Source: Thermogladius calderae 1633
GTDB lineage: Archaea; Thermoproteota; Thermoprotei_A; Sulfolobales; Desulfurococcaceae
Length of the DNA: 64,000 nucleotides
Reading direction: 5' to 3'
Assembly (NCBI RefSeq): GCF_000264495.1
Contig: NC_017954.1
Coordinates: forward strand, 930,001 to 994,000
The notes beneath the pieces were generated by a model. That model ran no database searches. It saw only the letters and a program-made list of their open reading frames with translations, and had not been told where the DNA came from. Of this stretch, positions 25,440 through 36,748 are shown in pieces. The number at the start of each line of letters is the position of its first letter. Within the stretch, counting starts at the first letter, position 1. Made by a program: the position numbers and the translations under genes.

Positions 25440-26762
25440 TTGGCCCGGAGCAGCGCCGTCAACGCTATGAGGCACTGCGCGGGCGCGCTCGCCGAGTTGA
25501 GGAGGTGCGCCAAGCTCCTCCCGGGTTCGAGGGTCTCGCTCACCGAGGGCTGCGAGGAGCTGCTGGACAAGTTCCAGGAGTGCGTTGCCCTCTCCTTCGT
25601 CCCCCTTGAGGAGGTGGAGAGGGCCCGCCGCTACGTCCAGGAGCTGAACAGCCTGCTCTCCGAGGTCACAGCGAACCTCGGCGGGAGGGGCTGGGCCCTG
25701 CCCAGGGAGACCAGCGACTTCTCGAGAGACCCTCTCGAGCACCTGAAGAAGAAGATCACACTCTACACCTACGACCTCCTCAGGAGGAAGACGACCATCA
25801 CAGAGTACGCGTCGAAGGCGAGGTCCGCGCTGGGCTCTAGTATGAGGTCTAACCTCAGGATAGTCTTCGAGGTCTACGTCCTCGCATCGGTGGTCAAGCA
25901 CCTCGCCGGGCACGGGGCGAGAATAGTGTACCCGGAGCACAAGTTCATTTACTTCGACAGGCAGGGGAAGCAGGCCTCTGGCTCCATACCCCCCAACCTG
26001 GCCGTGGAGCTGGACGAGGGGGTCCTCAGCTTCTTCCTGGAGGCCCCTAGGCCCCTGGGCTGGAGGGGCCTCAAGGACCTGAGCAGGGTGTGGAGGTTCT
26101 ACGTTACCCTGAGGCCCGACATCATGGTCTACTCAGGCCTGGTCCTGGACATAGTCGACCTCTCTAGTAACGGGCCTCCCGTTAAGCGGCCGGACGTGAT
26201 AGTCGAGTGCAAGGAGCTGGAGGACTGGTACGCGAGGACCAGGGAGCTCAAGGGGCCCGTGAACCCGTCTCTCAGCTTCAGCGAGTGGTTCAGGAGGTGG
26301 TTGTCCGGCCTCTGGAGCGGGCTGGCCGACGTCCTCGGAGTGGACCCCAGCGTGGTGAGAGAGGTCGCGGAGGGGGAGAGGAGGGGCGTGAGGGTCACGG
26401 AGGCCCAGCTCGTCAAGTTCTACAAGGCCTTCTACGACCCCAGGAGGTTCTACCTCGTCTCCTCACCCAGGCTACCCGGCTACGTCCGCTCCGACCTTGA
26501 GTCCTCGGGGATAGTGGTCTACGACGGCGTGAGGATCGGGGAGCCCGGCGCACTAAGGGAGCTCGCCGAGGAGCTCGCGAAGTTCGCGGAGCCCGTGGAG
26601 GAGCCCTCGAGGCACTTGAGGAGGGTGAGGGAGGCCCTCCGAGGGCTGGGTCTCGAGCTCAGCGAGGACGAGCTGTCGAGGCTGCTAGCCGAGTTCGCCC
26701 TCAGCAGGTTGGGCGAGTTCAAGGACTTCACCCTGTCTAGAAGGGCCGAGACAGCCGCGTAG
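25440..26762 (+). CDS. Putative PD-(D/E)XK nuclease-like protein
   Basis: 440 aa, TTG start. The N-terminal ~150 residues are helical with paired cysteines (MRHCAGALAELRRCAKLL, LTEGCEELLDKFQECVAL). Middle: RSNLRIVFEVYVLASVVKHL, VYPEHKFIYFD, LRPDIMVYSG, then PVKRPDVIVECKELEDWY, whose D-x-E-x-K pattern matches a PD-(D/E)XK active site. A helical C-terminal part follows. The architecture recalls restriction or McrBC-type nucleases, but I do not recognise the exact family. It stands alone between long spacers, the first of a run of nuclease-like genes. Confidence 0.6.
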   Translation: MARSSAVNAMRHCAGALAELRRCAKLLPGSRVSLTEGCEELLDKFQECVALSFVPLEEVERARRYVQELNSLLSEVTANLGGRGWALPRETSDFSRDPLEHLKKKITLYTYDLLRRKTTITEYASKARSALGSSMRSNLRIVFEVYVLASVVKHLAGHGARIVYPEHKFIYFDRQGKQASGSIPPNLAVELDEGVLSFFLEAPRPLGWRGLKDLSRVWRFYVTLRPDIMVYSGLVLDIVDLSSNGPPVKRPDVIVECKELEDWYARTRELKGPVNPSLSFSEWFRRWLSGLWSGLADVLGVDPSVVREVAEGERRGVRVTEAQLVKFYKAFYDPRRFYLVSSPRLPGYVRSDLESSGIVVYDGVRIGEPGALRELAEELAKFAEPVEEPSRHLRRVREALRGLGLELSEDELSRLLAEFALSRLGEFKDFTLSRRAETAA

Positions 26763-27172
26763 ACAGCCGCGCCCATGGGCGCAGGCGGGGAGCCGGTCGA
26801 GATCCCCGAGACAGCCCTCACTACTCGGGACGCGGCCTCTAGGCCTCATCCCGGCCAGTAACCTACTATGTCACACACCCCTTAAAGCATGACAGGAGAG
26901 AGGGGGTCAGTAGTGCGCGACCACTTCACCCCTCAGCCCTGCAGCCCTCTTCACCCCCGGCTCAGAGGCCCCCCAACAAGCCTTCATCCCCTCTCCGAGT
27001 CGTGGAGTCGTCGTCACAGCCCTTATAACAGTTTCCCCGTTTCACCGGTATAAAGGCCTAGCCGCACCCCCACGGTGGGCCGGTACATGCGGCGGGGCCC
27101 TACCCCACTGCTCCTCCGGCGACCCTGCCCGTTTATTACCTCGCTAAGCCCTCATAGATCCGTGTGCTGCCT
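26763..27172. other. Intergenic region with a TATA-like box
   Basis: About 410 bases. CGGTATAAAGGCC near 27050 is a good TATA box, but it is ~120 bases before the next annotated start, so either the leader is ~95 bases long or a short ORF at 27087 is the first cistron. Confidence 0.35.
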
Positions 27173-27997
27173 ATGGCGTCGGGCATATCCGCGAAGAGGC
27201 GGTGGATGGCCAGCGAGAGGATCGCGCTGAGCGTTCTCGGCGAAATGGGTTTCAGGGTGCTGGAGACGGGGAGGAGGGTGGTGGTGAACGGGGTCGAGGT
27301 GGGTGAGGTCGACGCGATCGCCGAGGACTCCGAGGGGAACGTCTACGCTGTCGAGGTGAAGGCCGGGAGGCTCGACGTGAGCGGTGTCAGGCAGGCCTAC
27401 GTAAACGCCCTGCTCGTGAACGCCAAGCCGATGGTGGTGTGCAAGGGCTTCTCGGACGACGCGGCCAGGGAGCTCGCGGAGAGGCTGGGTGTCAGGGTGG
27501 TCCAGTTGTCGGACGTCTTCCTGGTGGAGAGCGAGGAGCTCTACTCCCTTATGAGGGAGGTCGTGGAAGAAGTTTTGACGGACTACCTAGAGGTATTCTA
27601 CGGCTACAGCCCCCAGCTCAAGCAGGAGCACCTCGAAGTGCTGCAGGCCATAGCCTCGTCGGCCGACATCGGCGACGCGGCCGGTAAGCTGGGCATCGAC
27701 GCGCAGGCCCTCGCCAGGAAAATCGAGGAGCTGAGGAGGGCGGGCGTACTGCCGAGGTGGGCGGTCAAGTACTCATCGGTGAGGAGGGTGGCGCAGGTCC
27801 TCGTGTGGAGGCGCAGCCTCGCCAGCGCGCTGGAGGAGAGCAGTAGGCTGGTGGAGACTGCGAGAGTTCTGAGAGAGGAGCTCAGGGAGCTCAAGGCAGC
27901 GGTCAGCGGCCTCGCCGCACAGCTGAAGAGGCTTTCGGAGACAGCCGCGGCGGTGGAGGAGAAGTCGAGGGCCTCCCAGGCCCAGGGGCAGCAGTAG
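27173..27997 (+). CDS. RecB-like endonuclease with HTH and coiled-coil tail
   Basis: 274 aa from ATG 27173. Residues ~5-75 form a PD-(D/E)XK core: SERIALSVLGEMGFRVLETG, VGEVDAIAEDSEGNVYAVEV, KAG (D, then E-x-K). A strand-helix piece follows (KPMVVCKGFSDDAARELAER). Residues ~150-195 look like a small helix-turn-helix (ADIGDAAGKLGIDAQALARK), and the end is coiled coil. Similar proteins in crenarchaea are annotated as Holliday-junction-resolvase-like or RecB-family nucleases. The role could be repair or defence. Confidence 0.7.
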   Translation: MASGISAKRRWMASERIALSVLGEMGFRVLETGRRVVVNGVEVGEVDAIAEDSEGNVYAVEVKAGRLDVSGVRQAYVNALLVNAKPMVVCKGFSDDAARELAERLGVRVVQLSDVFLVESEELYSLMREVVEEVLTDYLEVFYGYSPQLKQEHLEVLQAIASSADIGDAAGKLGIDAQALARKIEELRRAGVLPRWAVKYSSVRRVAQVLVWRRSLASALEESSRLVETARVLREELRELKAAVSGLAAQLKRLSETAAAVEEKSRASQAQGQQ

Positions 27998-28110
27998 GGG
28001 CCCCGGCACTCCAGGACGCGGCGGGGCCCGGGTGGTGTCTAGCCCACCCTACCAGGCGGGCTCTGGGGGTGTGCGTTAAAAGAGGTCTCAGAGGTTCGTG
28101 TGGGCGGGTG

Positions 28111-28710
28111 CTACGCGGGCGGCCTCCCACTACTCCATACGCTCTCGAAGTAGCTCGTGACCTCCTGTGCCAGCTTGGTCGAGTCGACTAGCAGGGTCGT
28201 CTCGTGGTTCCTCGTCAGCGCGCTCTCGGTCCAGTTGTGGCTACCTATGAAGACGTACTTCCCGTCGATGATGACTATCTTGGCGTGTGTGGTGACGCTC
28301 TTCGACTCGTCCAGCTTTACGGGCACGCCGTTTTGGACGAGGTAGTTGATGGTGTCGGGGTAGCTAATTAGCGTCTGGTCGTCTACGACCACCCTCACGT
28401 CTATGCCCTTCTTGTAGAGGTCTACGAGCTTCCTCAACAGCTTGTTCACCGGGTCGTCGGGGTATCTCGGGTCGTACTTGACGACGTACATCACGACGTA
28501 GACGCTCTTGTTCGCCCTGTCCAGGTAGTAGGTGAGGTTACCGTAGTACGCTCTGTCGGGCAGGAAGAAGACTCCCCCCTCGGGCGCCGCGGGTTGCTGT
28601 CCCCCGGGGCCCGCCACGTGTAGAGCCACGTAGTAGCCCACCACCAGGCCGGCGATGAAGACGGCCACGAGGGCGCCCAGGCCCACGCCCCTCAACACAG
28701 ACACCCCCAT
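28111..28710 (-). CDS. Membrane-anchored phospholipase D-like nuclease
   Basis: 199 aa. An N-terminal hydrophobic helix (residues ~7-30, GVGLGALVAVFIAGLVVGYY) points to export or anchoring. A single HKD motif follows: HAKIVIIDGKYVFIGSHNWT (His, Lys, Asp, then GSxN), as in Nuc-type endonucleases that act as homodimers. It probably cuts DNA or phosphodiesters at the cell surface. ATG start. Gene order is convergent with the RecB-like gene. Confidence 0.82.
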   Translation of the reverse strand: MGVSVLRGVGLGALVAVFIAGLVVGYYVALHVAGPGGQQPAAPEGGVFFLPDRAYYGNLTYYLDRANKSVYVVMYVVKYDPRYPDDPVNKLLRKLVDLYKKGIDVRVVVDDQTLISYPDTINYLVQNGVPVKLDESKSVTTHAKIVIIDGKYVFIGSHNWTESALTRNHETTLLVDSTKLAQEVTSYFESVWSSGRPPA

Positions 28711-28854
28711 CTTGATCAGGGGGGCGGACGGCTTTTAGGCTTTGTATTCGTTGGCCCCTTGATCGCACGGTCGTCGAGGTAGAGGGGGCCTCAGTGGACG
28801 GGGCCTCGACCTACTTATTAGACTGTGTAAAAATAGTTGCACGAGGTCTGCGGG

Positions 28855-29355
28855 ATGCAGTGCCCTCCAAGGGACAGGCTGCTAGAGGCGTTGGTAGAGG
28901 GGCTTGTCAGCGCTTTCAAGAGCGTCTTCGGCGATAGGCTTGTCTCCCTCGTCCTCTACGGCTCCTACGCAAGGGGGGACTACAGGTCTGACAGCGACAT
29001 TGACCTGATAGTAGTGCTGGAGGAAGTGGGCGACAGGCTGGAATTACACAGGGAGCTGGACCTAGTCGAGGAGGCCCTCCGGCCAGTCTTCGACTGCTTG
29101 AGGGAGGCGGGGCTCAGGCCGGTCCTGTCCCCCGTCGTCTTGGACAGGCAGTCGGCCTCTATTACTAGGCCTCTCTACCTCGACGCCGTGTTCGACGCGA
29201 GGGTCCTCTACGACAGGGGCGGCTTCATGACCAGTGTCCTAGAGAGGGTGAGGAGGCGGCTGGAGGAGTACGGTGCGGAGAGGAGGAGAGTAGGCAGCAA
29301 GTGGGTGACCGTCTTGAAGAGGGAGTACAAGTTCGGGGAGGTGATCGAGCTTTAA
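28855..29355 (+). CDS. MNT-type nucleotidyltransferase (antitoxin of an MNT/HEPN pair)
   Basis: About 166 aa from ATG 28855; a TTG at 28837 is also open. Nucleotidyltransferase motif LYGSYARGDYRSDSDIDLIV (GSxARG, then SDxDL metal-binding pair). MNT proteins of this kind inactivate their HEPN partners by nucleotidylation. The HEPN gene begins 10 bases downstream. At ~166 aa it is longer than minimal MNTs (~100-140 aa). Confidence 0.82.
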   Translation: MQCPPRDRLLEALVEGLVSAFKSVFGDRLVSLVLYGSYARGDYRSDSDIDLIVVLEEVGDRLELHRELDLVEEALRPVFDCLREAGLRPVLSPVVLDRQSASITRPLYLDAVFDARVLYDRGGFMTSVLERVRRRLEEYGAERRRVGSKWVTVLKREYKFGEVIEL

Positions 29356-29365
29356 CAACGTCGAG

Positions 29366-29785
29366 ATGGCGAAGTCCTACTTCGAGGAGGCGGAGAAGAG
29401 GGTAAGGGTTGCCGAGATGATGTTGGGCGAGGGCTCCTACGCGTACGCCATAAGGCAGTGCCAGGAGGCTGTAGAGCTCTCCCTCAAGGCGTCGCTGAGG
29501 CTGGTGGGCGTAGAGCCCCCTAAATGGCACGACGTCGGCCCTGTCCTAGTAGAGCTCTCCGACAGGTTCCCCGACTGGTTCAGAGACAAGATACCCGAAC
29601 TGGCCGCCATCTCGAGGTGGTTGAGGAGGGAGACGGAGCCCTCCATGTACGGCGACGAGGAGACGGGACTACCCCCTTCCAGGCTCTACACGAGGCCGTA
29701 CGCGGAGAAGGCCGTAGAGGCGGCGAAACTCGTGGTCTCCTACGCCAAGCGCCTACTATCCGAGTACACGCGGGGGCCGGGCTGA
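29366..29785 (+). CDS. HEPN-domain protein (toxin of the MNT/HEPN pair)
   Basis: 139 aa, all-helical. Typical HEPN opening: KSYFEEAEKRVRVAEMMLGE, then YAYAIRQCQEAVELSLKASL. The HEPN RNase motif R-x4-6-H is not clear, so this may be a form without strong RNase activity, or the site may diverge. Directly downstream of the MNT gene, which is the common archaeal order. The region after it contains only relics. Confidence 0.78.
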   Translation: MAKSYFEEAEKRVRVAEMMLGEGSYAYAIRQCQEAVELSLKASLRLVGVEPPKWHDVGPVLVELSDRFPDWFRDKIPELAAISRWLRRETEPSMYGDEETGLPPSRLYTRPYAEKAVEAAKLVVSYAKRLLSEYTRGPG

Positions 29786-29828
29786 CCGCCACGCAGCAGC
29801 GCCCGTTGTCCTCGGGCCGGCCCTCCTG

Positions 29829-30050
29829 CTACGTGGCCACTCTCGCCACCCTCCTCGTGGCCACCACATCAGTACAGCAGACGTCTCTCAACACTACGTC
29901 GCCTATGTTGACGGGCGCCCTCAAGACGACGTCCTTTAGCTTCTCCATCACCAGCCAGATACAGCCTTTGGGTACCGGGCGCCTCGTCTTGACGGAGACC
30001 GCTGGCGCATCGCCCGTGGGAGCAATGCCCCAAACCCCGCGGACCTCAAC
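29829..30050 (-). pseudogene. Relic of a DUF1667 protein
   Basis: 73 codons without a start. The reading SVKTRRPVPKGCIWLVMEKL, DVVLRAPVNIGDVVLRDV, TDVVATRR matches the C-terminal half of DUF1667 proteins (LPVRTSRPVPK, VMxELxxVxVxAPVxIGDVV, DVVAT), usually encoded beside FAD-dependent glycerol-3-phosphate dehydrogenase-like oxidoreductases. A TAG at 30051-30053 closes it upstream, and the Cys-rich N-terminal half is missing or frameshifted. The partner genes are absent here. Confidence 0.5.
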
Positions 30051-30149
30051 CTAGACGGGAGCCGTGTGCCGTTGGGCTCGACAGCCGCCCATGAGCCCAC
30101 ACGGGTACCCAAATCCCTGTAGGCGAGGTGGAAGTCCCTACACCTGACC

Positions 30150-30466
30150 ATGAACGGATGTAAAATAATTGAAATGGAGGTGGAGGGGCAAACGGTTTAC
30201 AAGAAGTACGCGGCTAGGGAAGGGAGCAGGGAGAGGGACTTTATAAACAAGCTGATGGCAGGTCCGAGAAGGATACTACCAAACTCTATCCACGTCTTCG
30301 AGGATCTAGATAAAGGAAATCTTGTTAGCAGAAAATGGTTAAAAAGAGGAGAAGGAGAAACGCTGGAACGCCTTGGAGGAGCATACACAGGAGAGTGTCA
30401 GAAGCAGCCCTAGCAGCTTTCGTCAACCCCGAGAACACGCCCCGCGATAGCCCCTACACTAATTAG
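30150..30466 (+). pseudogene. Relic of a TnpB (OrfB) transposase
   Basis: Frame 1 from 30150 reads YAAREGSRERDFINKLM and LPNSIHVFEDLDKGNLVSRK. After a frameshift in the A-rich stretch near 30332, another frame continues KMVKKRRRRNAGTPWRSIHR, RVSEAALAAFVNPENTP and stops at 30464. Together they match the RuvC-like core of crenarchaeal TnpB (EDL block, PWRxIHxxV, VxPxNTS before the zinc ribbon). The zinc finger and N-terminal half are lost. A+T content is higher than in the flanks. No terminal repeats or TnpA were found. Confidence 0.55.
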
Positions 30467-30593
30467 CTGGCGACAAACAACCATAAAGGGTTATCTATCA
30501 GCATGAAAAAGGATTCGACCCTAGAGGCTAGGCTCTCGGTTATACCCAGGTTTTTTTAGTCCATTCTCGAGAGCTTGAATATAGGGATGGCCC

Positions 30594-31991
30594 TTGGCCA
30601 CCGCAAGTAGCGGCACGGTCAGCCCCGAGGAGGACGAGAGGCTGAAGGAGAGACTCGCGGAGGCGGCGGTCTCGGCGCTTGACGCGGGCTTGGAGCTCGC
30701 GAAGTGGCTGTACGTATTTGAGGCTCTGCACTTATGGGGCGCGTCCAAGACGGTGGGTATCCGCTTCTTGGACGGTGGGTACGTGGAAGTGGACTTCTGT
30801 AGTGAAGAGGGTTGCCTTAATATCCTGTCCGTTGAAGGCACTAGTCTCGTGATCGACGCCAAGTCTCTGTGCCAGCTCATGGGCCTGGACGACGGGGTGT
30901 GCAAGGAGTGGGCCTGGTACCCTAGACCCGAGTATTCGCACAGGTTATTGGTGGGAGAGTTCTTCGACGTTGTCCACAAGATGGCGAGGAGGGGCCTCCT
31001 AGACAAGCTGGTGGAGTTGCTCGACGCGGCTCTCGAGAGGGCTGAGCGGGGCGAGTACCAGTACGACGGCGCCCTCAAAGAAGCGAGAATAATCGTCCCC
31101 ACAGAGGGCGACCCGCTGAAGACCCACAGGGGAGTCGCCGTAATAGTCGGAACCGAGGACGGGGGCAGGGAGACCGCGGTCGAGAGGCTGAGGTGGGTGC
31201 GCGACCTGGTCAAGACGCTCAGGGACTTCTCGAGACGGCTCTCGGAGTCGGGCTTGGTGGACAGGGTTGCGGACGGGGTGCTGGAGGGCGCGCTACGCCG
31301 GGTTGGGGAGGTCGTGGAGTCCATGGCGCAGGATCGGGGGGCGCTGGAGAAGCTCGTCAGGGACGCGGTGGGGAGACAGGTCGACTTTCACCTCTACCAT
31401 TTCAAATACGAAACTGAGCACGGGTCTATTAAAATCGAAGAACTGGCGAGGTCTGCGGTATCCCCCTTTTATGACTACGAGTACGCCGTGTCCCTGCCAG
31501 ACGGGGAAGTAAAGAGGGGGTGGAACTTAGATTGGACTCCTAGAAGCTGGGTGAAGCTGGGTGAGGTCGAGTTCCCCGATGTTGATTCGCTTGCCGACCT
31601 CGTTGTGGAGGCTGTGCGACCAAGTCACGAGGCGCCCACCTCTTCCTCGAACCAGCCACCCGCGGCGCGCTACGAAATGGTCCTTGAACTGGGCGAGTGC
31701 ATAGGGGGTCACGATCCTAGGGATGTCAAGCCTTACGCTCTCCTCAGAATCGGGGGTATTTCGCTCGCCGCCCTCGTGCCCGCCAAAGGCAGGGATGAGA
31801 CGGAGGTGTACCTGGTGGTGTCGGGTCTGACCGCCCTCGGCCTAGCCGAGAAGGTGAGGCCGGGCACTACAAGAGAGGTTCTGCGGAAGCCCGAGGAGGC
31901 AGTTAAGGAGAGGTTGCGGGACGCTGTAGTGACGGAGCTATTCTACAGTTTGCTGAGGGAGCAGTACGGGTGGCAGGGCCCGGGCGCCTAG
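30594..31991 (+). CDS. Unrecognised 465-aa protein
   Basis: TTG start; codon use matches the host. Residues ~10-45 are helical (ERLKERLAEAAVSALDAGLE). Then a beta-rich part with six cysteines in ~60 residues (VDFCSEEGCLN, AKSLCQLMGLDDGVCKE), a charged helical centre (RWVRDLVKTLRDFSRRLSES), and from ~375 a second alpha/beta part containing LLRIGGISLAALVPAKGRDE. No catalytic motif and no membrane segment. It follows the TnpB relic in a patch of nuclease and toxin-antitoxin genes, so an accessory or defence role is possible but unproved. Confidence 0.65.
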   Translation: MATASSGTVSPEEDERLKERLAEAAVSALDAGLELAKWLYVFEALHLWGASKTVGIRFLDGGYVEVDFCSEEGCLNILSVEGTSLVIDAKSLCQLMGLDDGVCKEWAWYPRPEYSHRLLVGEFFDVVHKMARRGLLDKLVELLDAALERAERGEYQYDGALKEARIIVPTEGDPLKTHRGVAVIVGTEDGGRETAVERLRWVRDLVKTLRDFSRRLSESGLVDRVADGVLEGALRRVGEVVESMAQDRGALEKLVRDAVGRQVDFHLYHFKYETEHGSIKIEELARSAVSPFYDYEYAVSLPDGEVKRGWNLDWTPRSWVKLGEVEFPDVDSLADLVVEAVRPSHEAPTSSSNQPPAARYEMVLELGECIGGHDPRDVKPYALLRIGGISLAALVPAKGRDETEVYLVVSGLTALGLAEKVRPGTTREVLRKPEEAVKERLRDAVVTELFYSLLREQYGWQGPGA

Positions 31992-32485
31992 CGTGGCGGC
32001 CACGGCTACGCCCCCAAGCCTAGACGGGGCCGCTCTTCCGCTCACCTACCCGCCCGACTCGCGTCGCCTCCCCCATAAGCTGGGCCGCTCCACCGTTGTT
32101 TACTCGAGTGGGGTTCGAGACAGCCCTGTACCTCGTGCCGGGAGCGGCCTTAAACCCCCCGTTGGATAATAAGGGCACTGAGGGTGATGACGGCATCCTA
32201 GCCCGACCGCGATGAGGAGGGTCGCGGAGCTGACGCGGCCCCGTCCACCCAACCTACTCGGTGAGCGGCCAGCGTGAGCTGAGCCGCCGTGCCCCAAAAG
32301 CCTGGCGCCGCGACCAAGTAGACCGCGGGGCACCCAGCTCGGCGAGTTATACGGCCCGGCGCGAGGGTTCGACCGGCCCTGTCTACGAGGGGGTGCGGGC
32401 GCGGCTCCCGCGGCCCGTTAACGGGGTCCCCAGAGAATCGGTTGGCCGGGGCCGCAGCCTGGGCTGCCGGTGCGCTCGTGTGCGC
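31992..32485. other. Gene-free spacer
   Basis: 494 GC-rich bases between convergent genes. No RNA gene, repeat or convincing ORF seen. One GGTTCGA at ~32361 resembles a tRNA T-loop, but no stem pairs around it. Confidence 0.4.
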
Positions 32486-33484
32486 TCAGATCCCCCTCAT
32501 CAACGCGATCGCCGCCCTCTGTAGTGTGGCGGGGATGTACCTCATGTACTTGAGCGCGCTGTAGCTGTCCCCCCACAGCCTCAGGTACCTGGAGGACGCC
32601 TCGTCTAGAAGCCTCACGTCTTCCTCGCCGAGGGTGAGCTCCGCGGCGCCCGCGTACTCCTCGACCCTCTCGGGGGTCCTCGAGCCGGGTATGGGGATGG
32701 CCCCCTTGGCCACCAGCCAGGCCAGGGCCACCTGGGCCATGGTCGCGCCCCGCCTAGACGCCACCTCCTCTAGTGCGGCCCTGAGCCTGACGTCGCCCAG
32801 CGCCTCCCTGAACACCCTGTCCCTCCTCTGAGCTGGCGCGGAGGCCTCCCTCGCGCCCGCGAGGGCCCCCTTGGCAAGGGGGCTCCAGGCTACCAGTGCC
32901 AGACCCCTCTCCCTCATGAAGCCCAGCAAGTCGACCTCCGGCGTCCTGTAGGCGAGGCTGTACTGCACCTGGTTGCTGACGGGCTCCACCCTCTTCGCGC
33001 ACTCCAGGGCCTCCTCCAGGAGCTCTCGGGGGAAGTTCGAGAGCCCGTAGTAGCCGGCGAGCCCGCGTGCGACCGCCTCCTCGAGCCCCCTCACAGCCCA
33101 GCAGACGGGCCAGGGGTGGGGCGGCGGCCAGTGCAGCTGTATAACGTCGACCCTGAAGCCGAGCCTCCTGTTAACGCCCTCCACGCCCTTAAGCACTGAG
33201 TGCCGCGTAACCCTGTAGCCGGCCACCTTGCTGGCGACAACGAAGTTGTCCCTTCCGAGGGCCCTGACAGCCTCTCCCAGCACCTCTTCCGAAAGGCCGC
33301 CCCCGTAGGTCTCGGCCGTGTCCAGGAGGTTGACCCCGTGCTCCAGGGCCTTCTCCAGGGTCTTCGACACCCTCTCCCTCAGGCCCCCGTCGCGCGAGCC
33401 CCAGAGCCTGGACCCAGCCTGCCAGAAGCCGAGGCCCACGACGCTGACCCTGGGCCCCGCCCTCCCGAGGGTCGTGTACCTCAT
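32486..33484 (-). CDS. Aldo/keto reductase
   Basis: 332 aa (beta/alpha)8 barrel enzyme reducing aldehydes or ketones with NAD(P)H. Catalytic tetrad visible: Asp and Tyr in NLLDTAETYGGG, Lys in VVASKVAGYR, His in VIQLHWPPP. C-terminal cofactor region AIPIPGSRTPERVEEYAGA is typical. ATG start. Single-gene transcript; substrate cannot be told. Confidence 0.92.
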   Translation of the reverse strand: MRYTTLGRAGPRVSVVGLGFWQAGSRLWGSRDGGLRERVSKTLEKALEHGVNLLDTAETYGGGLSEEVLGEAVRALGRDNFVVASKVAGYRVTRHSVLKGVEGVNRRLGFRVDVIQLHWPPPHPWPVCWAVRGLEEAVARGLAGYYGLSNFPRELLEEALECAKRVEPVSNQVQYSLAYRTPEVDLLGFMRERGLALVAWSPLAKGALAGAREASAPAQRRDRVFREALGDVRLRAALEEVASRRGATMAQVALAWLVAKGAIPIPGSRTPERVEEYAGAAELTLGEEDVRLLDEASSRYLRLWGDSYSALKYMRYIPATLQRAAIALMRGI

Positions 33485-33725
33485 CGCGCACCCACGCCTC
33501 CGGCAAGGGCGCGACAGGTGTATACTATTGCTTGAAGAGGGCTTTTAGGCGCGGGTTCGGCTCGGCCGCGATCAGGGTCGAGGAGGCCGCGGTCTCCACA
33601 CGCATGTCCTCCCGAGCCTCCCGACAGGCCCTGGTCCAACCTCCCGCGTAGTCCACGCCGCCCCTCGAGTAGTGGTGCGGGTGCATGGGGAGCGGGGCTC
33701 CGGCGCCCGCCCCACCTTGCTGGGT

Positions 33726-33974
33726 TCACTTGACCCTCCTGGCCACGACGAGCCTCGACTTCTTGTCTAGCGCCTTCACCTCCTCCACGGCGTAGTTGAA
33801 CTTCGACAAGAAGAGCGCGATTAAGCCCTCGGGTATTTCGTCTGCGTTGAAGTACACCCTTAAAACGTCCACGCCCTCGCTCTCCGACATACGCAACTCG
33901 TTGACGAGCACGAGGGTGGAGTTGGAAGTGCAGGTGGTGGGGACGTTCCTGACGTCTATGACCCGCTCCTTCAC
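33726..33974 (-). CDS. Small conserved-type protein, TusA-like layout
   Basis: 82 aa, GTG start with GGAGGTGATC ribosome-binding site 6-15 bases upstream. Pattern: strand RVIDVRNVPTTCTSNSTL, helix, strand LRVYFNADEIPEGL, helix, strand AVEEVKALDKKSRLVVARR. The beta-alpha-beta-alpha-beta order with one Cys after the first strand is like TusA/SirA sulfur carriers, but the CP motif is absent, so this is only a structural guess. It overlaps the preceding small ORF by 3 bases. Confidence 0.55.
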   Translation of the reverse strand: MKERVIDVRNVPTTCTSNSTLVLVNELRMSESEGVDVLRVYFNADEIPEGLIALFLSKFNYAVEEVKALDKKSRLVVARRVK

Positions 33975-34177
33975 TCCTGATCACCTCCTGCCCTCGTCAA
34001 CCTGCGGTACCCCTCAAGCCCCTCACCTTCACCTAACACAGGCCTCTCCCCTGCCGCGCTGGCCGCGTACTCCGCGACCCCCGCGCCCACGAGGGGCCCA
34101 CGGCCGTTAGGGTCCTCGAAGACCCCGAGCACCCATGAGGCACAGGGGTGGGGTGTCCCAGCGCCCACGCCCGGCAC
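33971..34177 (-). CDS. Small hypothetical protein
   Basis: 68 aa, GTG start ~30 bases after a TATA box (TTATAATAGG, minus strand, ~34202-34211). It ends in a stop that overlaps the next start, an arrangement of coupled genes. Gly/Ala/Glu-rich, with DPNGRGPLVGAGVAEYAA as the most structured part. No family recognised. It may be only the leader of the following gene. Confidence 0.4.
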   Translation of the reverse strand: MPGVGAGTPHPCASWVLGVFEDPNGRGPLVGAGVAEYAASAAGERPVLGEGEGLEGYRRLTRAGGDQE

Positions 34178-34240
34178 CTACGAGTCGGTACTGTAAAACT
34201 GCCTATTATAACCGGTAGCGTTCGCTCGACGCTGCGCCGC

Positions 34241-36684
<2,444 letters not shown>

Positions 36685-36748
36685 CCGACTGTACCGTGTC
36701 TAGACTTCTCCCCCGGGCCTGATAAGCCTTCTGGGCCCGGCCCGAGCC

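Noticed and set aside
32345-32385. GGTTCGA resembling a tRNA T-loop
   Set aside because: Flanking bases do not form a T-stem and no acceptor or anticodon arm can be drawn.
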